Positions 7,684-10,633 of a stretch of DNA of 10,633 bases are shown here, piece after piece; the stretch's first letter is position 1, and the number at the start of each line of letters is the position of its first letter. The notes below the pieces were generated by a model that did not search any database, had not been told where the DNA came from, and was given only the letters and a program-made list of their open reading frames with translations. The position numbers and the translations under genes are program-made. Location of the stretch: positions 1-10,633 of the forward strand of contig SXJH01000234.1 of the NCBI GenBank assembly GCA_005779435.1. Reading direction: 5' to 3'. Source of the DNA: Nitrosomonas sp. (GTDB taxonomy: Bacteria > Pseudomonadota > Gammaproteobacteria > Burkholderiales > Nitrosomonadaceae).

Positions 7684-8912
7684 TCGAATTTACCCTGTAG
7701 ACGATGTTTCAAAATTTCACTGCCGCGTTCGAGCTCTTCTTGATAAATGCTGCGCACAGTCTCCGCATCGACATTCAAACCGTTTTTGCGCCGCATGAAA
7801 AAGTATACCGCCGTCTTGCCCAGCGCGTAGGTGCTGGCGCCGCTCACGCTCGCACTCCACAGCACACCGGCGGTCTGACCCAAAAACGGTATCAACTTAA
7901 CCACCGCGCGGCTTACCAATCGCATCGCATAACCGGAGACGATCCCGGCACCCACCAAACCCAGAAATTCGGCGATGGTATCGCGATCCCAGTCTTGTCC
8001 GTACATCACCGCCAGGCTATGCAGCAATTTGGCTTGCACAGCCGATACCGCGACCAAATCCACCACCGGAACGGAACCCAATCCTGCGGCTGCCAGCGAA
8101 TAACCGACAATTTGCTGATGCGCGGTGCGGGCATATAAATCGTGAAGTTCCTGCGCACCGGCCAATTGTTGCCGCAAACCGAGCGACGACACCGACTCGA
8201 TCACCTGCCACAACGCCTCCAAACCGTAATCCGGCGGAGAGAAGCCATCGTGCGGCAGCGTCAGATCGACCGCCACCCAACGCACCGGCGCAAATCCGGG
8301 CAATGCTTTGAATGCATCGCGTTGCGCCGACAAAGCGCGCCGCAAATCGACCGGAACCGTTTGCGGCAAAGGATCTTGCGCATACGGCCAAGGCTGCGCA
8401 TGCTGCCCGCCCTCCGGATACAATTCATGCAAATTGGTTTGCACGATCAACACCGGCCATTCCGGGTGGCGTTTGCGAATCGCTTGCAATACGCCAAAAA
8501 CCGCCGATTGATTGATATCGGAAGCTTTCATCGCCGCCACGATCACATGCGCCTGTGATTCGCAATACGACAAATCTTCCATTGGATCGTACGCTACTTC
8601 TCCCAGACCGCGAGTATCCAGGAAACGAATAACGGGTGCATCCACGGGAAAATCGTAGAATTGCGAGTTGCGCGTGCAAGGCCGAAACCCATCGCCGATC
8701 TGCGCCGCCTCGCTACCCGTCAATGCCCGGATGATCGATGTTTTTCCGGATTGCGTTTTGCCGATCAGCCATAACACCGGTACCGGCAGCTTCGCCCGCG
8801 CTTCGCGCAACGATGCTTCCAACATGGCATCGTCAACTTTCGGCGACAACAACGCCTCTCGAAGCTGTTCCCAGTAATCGGTCGCCCAGTTTTTCAGATC
8901 GTTCCATTTCAT
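7680..8912 (-). CDS. P-loop GTPase with C-terminal DUF697-like membrane region, first of a pair
   Basis: Protein of 410 residues from ATG 8912. A short helical lead (1-42) precedes an Era/TrmE-like G domain: P-loop GKTQSGKTS (51-59), switch I threonine in PCTRNSQF (78-85), G3 DTRGLG (99-104), and QTNLHE (158-163) where NKxD would be expected. From about 265 the chain becomes hydrophobic: IVGYSLAAAGLGSVPVVDLV (268-287), then about 313-330 and 347-367. The PVVDLVAVSAVQAKLLHSLA stretch (282-301) and the following YG..W pattern fit the DUF697 family found beside P-loop GTPases. It probably docks on or in the inner membrane. An upstream in-frame TTG (8931-8933) would add seven residues, but it lies where transcription from the candidate promoter (8941-8968) would begin, so ATG 8912 is preferred, although neither start has a clear ribosome site. 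Function is unknown. Confidence 0.82.
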   Translation of the reverse strand: MKWNDLKNWATDYWEQLREALLSPKVDDAMLEASLREARAKLPVPVLWLIGKTQSGKTSIIRALTGSEAAQIGDGFRPCTRNSQFYDFPVDAPVIRFLDTRGLGEVAYDPMEDLSYCESQAHVIVAAMKASDINQSAVFGVLQAIRKRHPEWPVLIVQTNLHELYPEGGQHAQPWPYAQDPLPQTVPVDLRRALSAQRDAFKALPGFAPVRWVAVDLTLPHDGFSPPDYGLEALWQVIESVSSLGLRQQLAGAQELHDLYARTAHQQIVGYSLAAAGLGSVPVVDLVAVSAVQAKLLHSLAVMYGQDWDRDTIAEFLGLVGAGIVSGYAMRLVSRAVVKLIPFLGQTAGVLWSASVSGASTYALGKTAVYFFMRRKNGLNVDAETVRSIYQEELERGSEILKHRLQGKFE

Positions 8913-8940
8913 TGCAAAGGCATCCGTGCGCAATTAGCCT

Positions 8941-8968
8941 ACTTTACCCCGACGAGTAATTAAGTCAA
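8941..8968 (-). promoter_or_regulatory. Candidate sigma-70 promoter of the GTPase pair
   Basis: On the minus strand TTGACT (8968-8963, 5 of 6 matches to TTGACA) is followed after 16 bases by TAAAGT (8946-8941, 4 of 6 matches to TATAAT). Transcription would begin near 8934, giving a leader of about 22 bases before ATG 8912. Position and direction fit the operon well, but the -10 match is only moderate. Confidence 0.45.
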
Positions 8969-8990
8969 ACATCGCCGCTCTTTATAGTGG

Positions 8991-9019
8991 TTGACATTAT
9001 CCACACCCTTCGATAGTCT
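8991..9019 (+). promoter_or_regulatory. Candidate sigma-70 promoter upstream of rubrerythrin
   Basis: A perfect -35 TTGACA (8991-8996) is followed 17 bases later by TAGTCT (9014-9019), a poor -10 with only 3 of 6 matches. The spacing is optimal. If used, it gives a leader of about 170 bases before rubrerythrin ATG 9198. A second promoter nearer the gene is possible, but I could not pick one out of the AT-rich stretch 9140-9185. Confidence 0.3.
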
Positions 9020-9035
9020 CGTGTCACGGATTGAA

Positions 9036-9170
9036 TCATGTATTTTCCCGCATCCGCTTATTGAGTGACCGGCATGAACAAGGCACTAATTCATACTGCA
9101 AGCGTTCTTCTTCCAGCCATTCGGGCAATGCGTATTCCGTAAATACACTTATTTTATCGATAACAACCAT
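9036..9170 (-). CDS. Doubtful small ORF or gene remnant, 44 residues
   Basis: A minus-strand ATG at 9168-9170 opens 44 codons, ending in TGA at 9036-9038. The product begins MVVIDKISVFTEYALP, then has an acidic WLEEERLQYE segment and a CSC motif (Cys33, Cys35) near a basic end. The residue mix looks protein-like rather than like a random frame, but I recognise no family. No Shine-Dalgarno precedes the start: the 20 bases upstream are AT-rich (complement of 9171-9190). It may be a real small protein, the remnant of a longer gene, or chance. Confidence 0.2.
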   Translation of the reverse strand: MVVIDKISVFTEYALPEWLEEERLQYELVPCSCRSLNKRMRENT

Positions 9171-9182
9171 AATAATTTATTA
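9170..9182. promoter_or_regulatory. AT-rich dyad upstream of rubrerythrin, possible operator
   Basis: TAATAA-T-TTATTA is a perfect 6-1-6 inverted repeat ending 3 bases before the rubrerythrin Shine-Dalgarno. Metalloregulators of the Fur/PerR group bind AT-rich dyads of similar layout, and PerR controls rubrerythrin in some anaerobes, but this sequence is not a clear PerR or Fur box. AT-rich composition alone could produce it. Confidence 0.25.
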
Positions 9183-9197
9183 ACTAAGGAGATCACA

Positions 9198-9617
9198 ATG
9201 CAACTCAAAGGCTCTAAAACAGAAGGAAATCTGAAAGCCGCATTTGCCGGTGAATCGCAAGCGAATCGCCGTTATTTGTATTTTGCAGCAAAAGCTGACG
9301 TGGAAGGACAAAACGACGTTGCTGCGGTATTCCGCTCGACCGCCGAAGGCGAAACCGGGCATGCGCACGGTCATTTGGAACACTTGGAAAGCTGCGGCGA
9401 CCCGGCTACCGGCATGCCGTTCGGTTCTTCCCGCGACAACCTGAAAACCGCCATTGCCGGCGAAACCCACGAGTACACCGATATGTACCCTGGCATGGCC
9501 AAAACGGCGCGCGACGAAGGATTCGACGAAATTGCCGATTGGTTTGAAACACTGGCTAAAGCGGAACGCTCGCACGCCAATCGCTTCCAACGCGCATTGG
9601 ATGGCTTGGCCGACTGA
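9198..9617 (+). CDS. Rubrerythrin, single-domain diiron protein without rubredoxin domain
   Basis: Non-haem diiron protein that reduces hydrogen peroxide and protects against oxidative stress in the cytoplasm. The 139-residue protein is the ferritin-like four-helix bundle only. All expected diiron ligands can be placed: Glu19 (AGESQANRRY), Glu52 and His55 (GETGHAH), Glu89 and Glu92 (AGETHEYTDMY), Glu123 and His126 (AERSHANRF), in nearly the same spacing as Desulfovibrio vulgaris rubrerythrin. The C-terminal rubredoxin domain with its two CxxC pairs is missing: the chain stops at ALDGLAD, and the only cysteine is Cys66. Electrons must therefore come from a separate partner; the Fe-S protein gene that follows is a natural candidate. 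The start is clear, with AAGGAG at 9186-9191 six bases from the ATG. A strong intrinsic terminator lies 21 bases after the stop. Confidence 0.95.
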   Translation: MQLKGSKTEGNLKAAFAGESQANRRYLYFAAKADVEGQNDVAAVFRSTAEGETGHAHGHLEHLESCGDPATGMPFGSSRDNLKTAIAGETHEYTDMYPGMAKTARDEGFDEIADWFETLAKAERSHANRFQRALDGLAD

Positions 9618-9638
9618 TTGCTGCCAACGTACTTACCG

Positions 9639-9684
9639 CCGGAGTTGACGGAAAATTTTCCGGTCAACTCCGGTTATTGTTTTT
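9639..9684 (+). terminator. Intrinsic terminator after rubrerythrin
   Basis: CCGGAGTTGA (9639-9648) pairs perfectly with TCAACTCCGG (9664-9673). Between them lies CGGAAAATTTTCCG (9649-9662), itself a palindrome, which continues the stem with one unpaired G (9663). A T-rich tail (TTATTGTTTTT, 9674-9684) follows. This is a typical Rho-independent terminator with an unusually long stem. It separates rubrerythrin from the next gene, which starts 33 bases after the tail. Confidence 0.88.
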
Positions 9685-9716
9685 AGGCCACGATTTTCAT
9701 TCACTAAGCAAACGCT

Positions 9717-10633
9717 ATGTCCACCCGCGAAGGAAGTCTCGAAGCACCTAAACGCCACCCTATCGACTGGAAAAATATCGAGTTTTATAACGAAATCAGC
9801 CTGAATCAGGAATTGGAGCGGGTTTTCGATATCTGTCATGGTTGCCGCCGCTGCGTCAATCTTTGCACCGCATTTCCGCGCTTGTTCGATTTGATCGACG
9901 AAGGCTCAACCGGCGAATTGGACGGTGTCGACAAAAAGCAATTTTGGCAAGTCGTCGACCGTTGTTATCTTTGCGATATGTGCTTTATGTCCAAATGTCC
10001 CTATGTGCCGCCGCACGAATGGAATATCGATTTTCCGCATTTGATGCTGCGCGCGAAAGCGGTCAAATATAAAAACAACGGCGCCGGATTTCGCGACAAA
10101 TTGCTTTCCAATACCGATGCGGTGGGCAAACTGGCAACGATCCCGGTCGTTGTACAAACCGTCAATGCTTTGAATAACACACCGGCTGTTCGTAAGGTCA
10201 TGGACAGTATGCTGGGCATCCATGCCGATCGAAAACTGCCTGAATATGCATCCGGCAGATTTCGCGACACCGCGACACCGGACGAATCCTTCTCGGCAAT
10301 AAACGGCGCACGCACTCCCGGAAAAGTAGCGATTTATGCCACGTGCTATGTGAATTACAACGAACCGGGTATCGGCCACGATTTATTGAAAATCCTGGCG
10401 CACAACGAAATACCGGTACGCTTGGTCGATAAAGAAGCTTGCTGCGGCATGCCGAAGCTGGAGCTTGGCGATTTGGAAACCGTTGAAAAACTCAAAAACC
10501 AAAACATCCCGCATTTATTCAAACTGGCGCAAGAAGGCTACGCCATTCTTTCCGCCGTGCCCTCCTGCACGCTGATGTACAAACAGGAACTGCCGCTGCT
10601 ATTTCCCGGCGACGAAGCCGTTCAAGCGGTCGC
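9717..10633 (+). CDS. Heterodisulfide-reductase-like Fe-S protein (GlpC/HdrD-type), N-terminal part
   Basis: Electron-transfer protein with two ferredoxin-type [4Fe-4S] clusters and a cysteine-rich CCG domain. Its first 305 residues are in the window and it continues past the right edge. The first cluster motif is CHGCRRCVNLC (40-50). The second is CYLCDMCFMSKCP (83-95), with four residues rather than three before the last cysteine. A linker leads to a CCG domain with Cys210 (ATCYVNYNEPG) and Cys242-Cys243 (ACCGMPKLE); Cys284 (VPSCTLMYK) probably opens the second CCG repeat. There are no membrane segments in the visible part. The start ATG 9717 is chosen because the open frame and the family-like sequence begin there; only a weak TAAG-like site precedes it. 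From memory, genes like this often sit between rubrerythrin and a DUF3501 gene in betaproteobacteria, which suggests an electron-donor role, but this is inference. The frame is intact to the edge. Confidence 0.9.
   Translation, partial: MSTREGSLEAPKRHPIDWKNIEFYNEISLNQELERVFDICHGCRRCVNLCTAFPRLFDLIDEGSTGELDGVDKKQFWQVVDRCYLCDMCFMSKCPYVPPHEWNIDFPHLMLRAKAVKYKNNGAGFRDKLLSNTDAVGKLATIPVVVQTVNALNNTPAVRKVMDSMLGIHADRKLPEYASGRFRDTATPDESFSAINGARTPGKVAIYATCYVNYNEPGIGHDLLKILAHNEIPVRLVDKEACCGMPKLELGDLETVEKLKNQNIPHLFKLAQEGYAILSAVPSCTLMYKQELPLLFPGDEAVQAV

Larger units (their letters stand above)
8913..9197. other. Intergenic region between the GTPase operon and rubrerythrin
   Basis: This 285-base stretch separates divergent genes. 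It holds the candidate promoter of the GTPase pair (8941-8968). On the plus strand it holds TTGACA (8991-8996) with a weak TAGTCT (9014-9019) 17 bases on, possibly a promoter with a long leader toward rubrerythrin. A perfect DnaA-box sequence TTATCCACA lies at 8997-9005. Close to rubrerythrin are the palindrome TTATCGATAA (9154-9163) and the dyad TAATAA-T-TTATTA (9170-9182). A 44-codon minus-strand ORF (9036-9170) also lies here and is listed separately. I see no RNA gene or mobile-element trace. Confidence 0.4.

Noticed and set aside
8913..8933. TTG start for the first GTPase
   Set aside because: It lies at the predicted transcript start of the candidate promoter; ATG 8912 is more plausible. 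Not fully excluded.
9074..9142. 22-codon plus-strand ORF ahead of rubrerythrin
   Set aside because: Too short, no ribosome site and no recognisable features; not supported as a leader peptide.

Overview
The window looks like part of a chromosome from a betaproteobacterium of moderate GC content. The gene set suggests the Nitrosomonadaceae or close relatives, such as Nitrosomonas or Nitrosospira. This is an inference from four things: the grpE-dnaK order, a DUF3422 protein, a membrane GTPase pair, and a one-domain rubrerythrin followed by a heterodisulfide-reductase-like Fe-S protein. No 16S rRNA or other decisive marker is present. Most of the window is ordinary core metabolism and stress functions. 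There is no insertion sequence, phage gene, CRISPR array, tRNA or rRNA that I can see.

Layout: (1) 1-1079, minus strand: the heat-shock pair grpE and dnaK. The dnaK gene is cut by the window edge. A good sigma-32-type promoter lies upstream of grpE. (2) 1162-2547, minus: purB, adenylosuccinate lyase. (3) 2744-4141, plus, divergent from purB: a one-chain iron-sulfur L-serine dehydratase whose last residue is a cysteine. (4) 4148-5500, minus, tail to tail with the dehydratase: a DUF3422 protein with a long helical soluble part and two C-terminal membrane helices. (5) 5598-6128, plus: an Slp-family outer-membrane lipoprotein with a tyrosine-rich tail. (6) 6130-8912, minus: a two-gene operon of membrane-associated P-loop GTPases that overlap by 4 bases (ATGA), with a candidate sigma-70 promoter. 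(7) 8913-9197: an intergenic stretch with promoter-like sequences, a perfect DnaA box, AT-rich dyads and a doubtful 44-codon ORF on the minus strand. (8) 9198-9684, plus: rubrerythrin followed by a strong intrinsic terminator. (9) 9717 to the end, plus: a GlpC/HdrD-like Fe-S protein, cut by the window edge.

How the parts work together: GrpE and DnaK act in one chaperone cycle. PurB and serine dehydratase are independent housekeeping enzymes. Rubrerythrin and the Fe-S protein probably form an oxidative-stress or electron-transfer unit. In this unit the Fe-S protein may supply the electrons that a fused rubredoxin domain supplies in classical rubrerythrins. The least understood part, and the best candidate for an undescribed system, is the coupled GTPase pair. 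One member carries a C-terminal DUF697-like membrane region; the other carries an N-terminal membrane hairpin and a long middle domain before its G domain. It sits next to two further envelope-associated genes, the lipoprotein and DUF3422.
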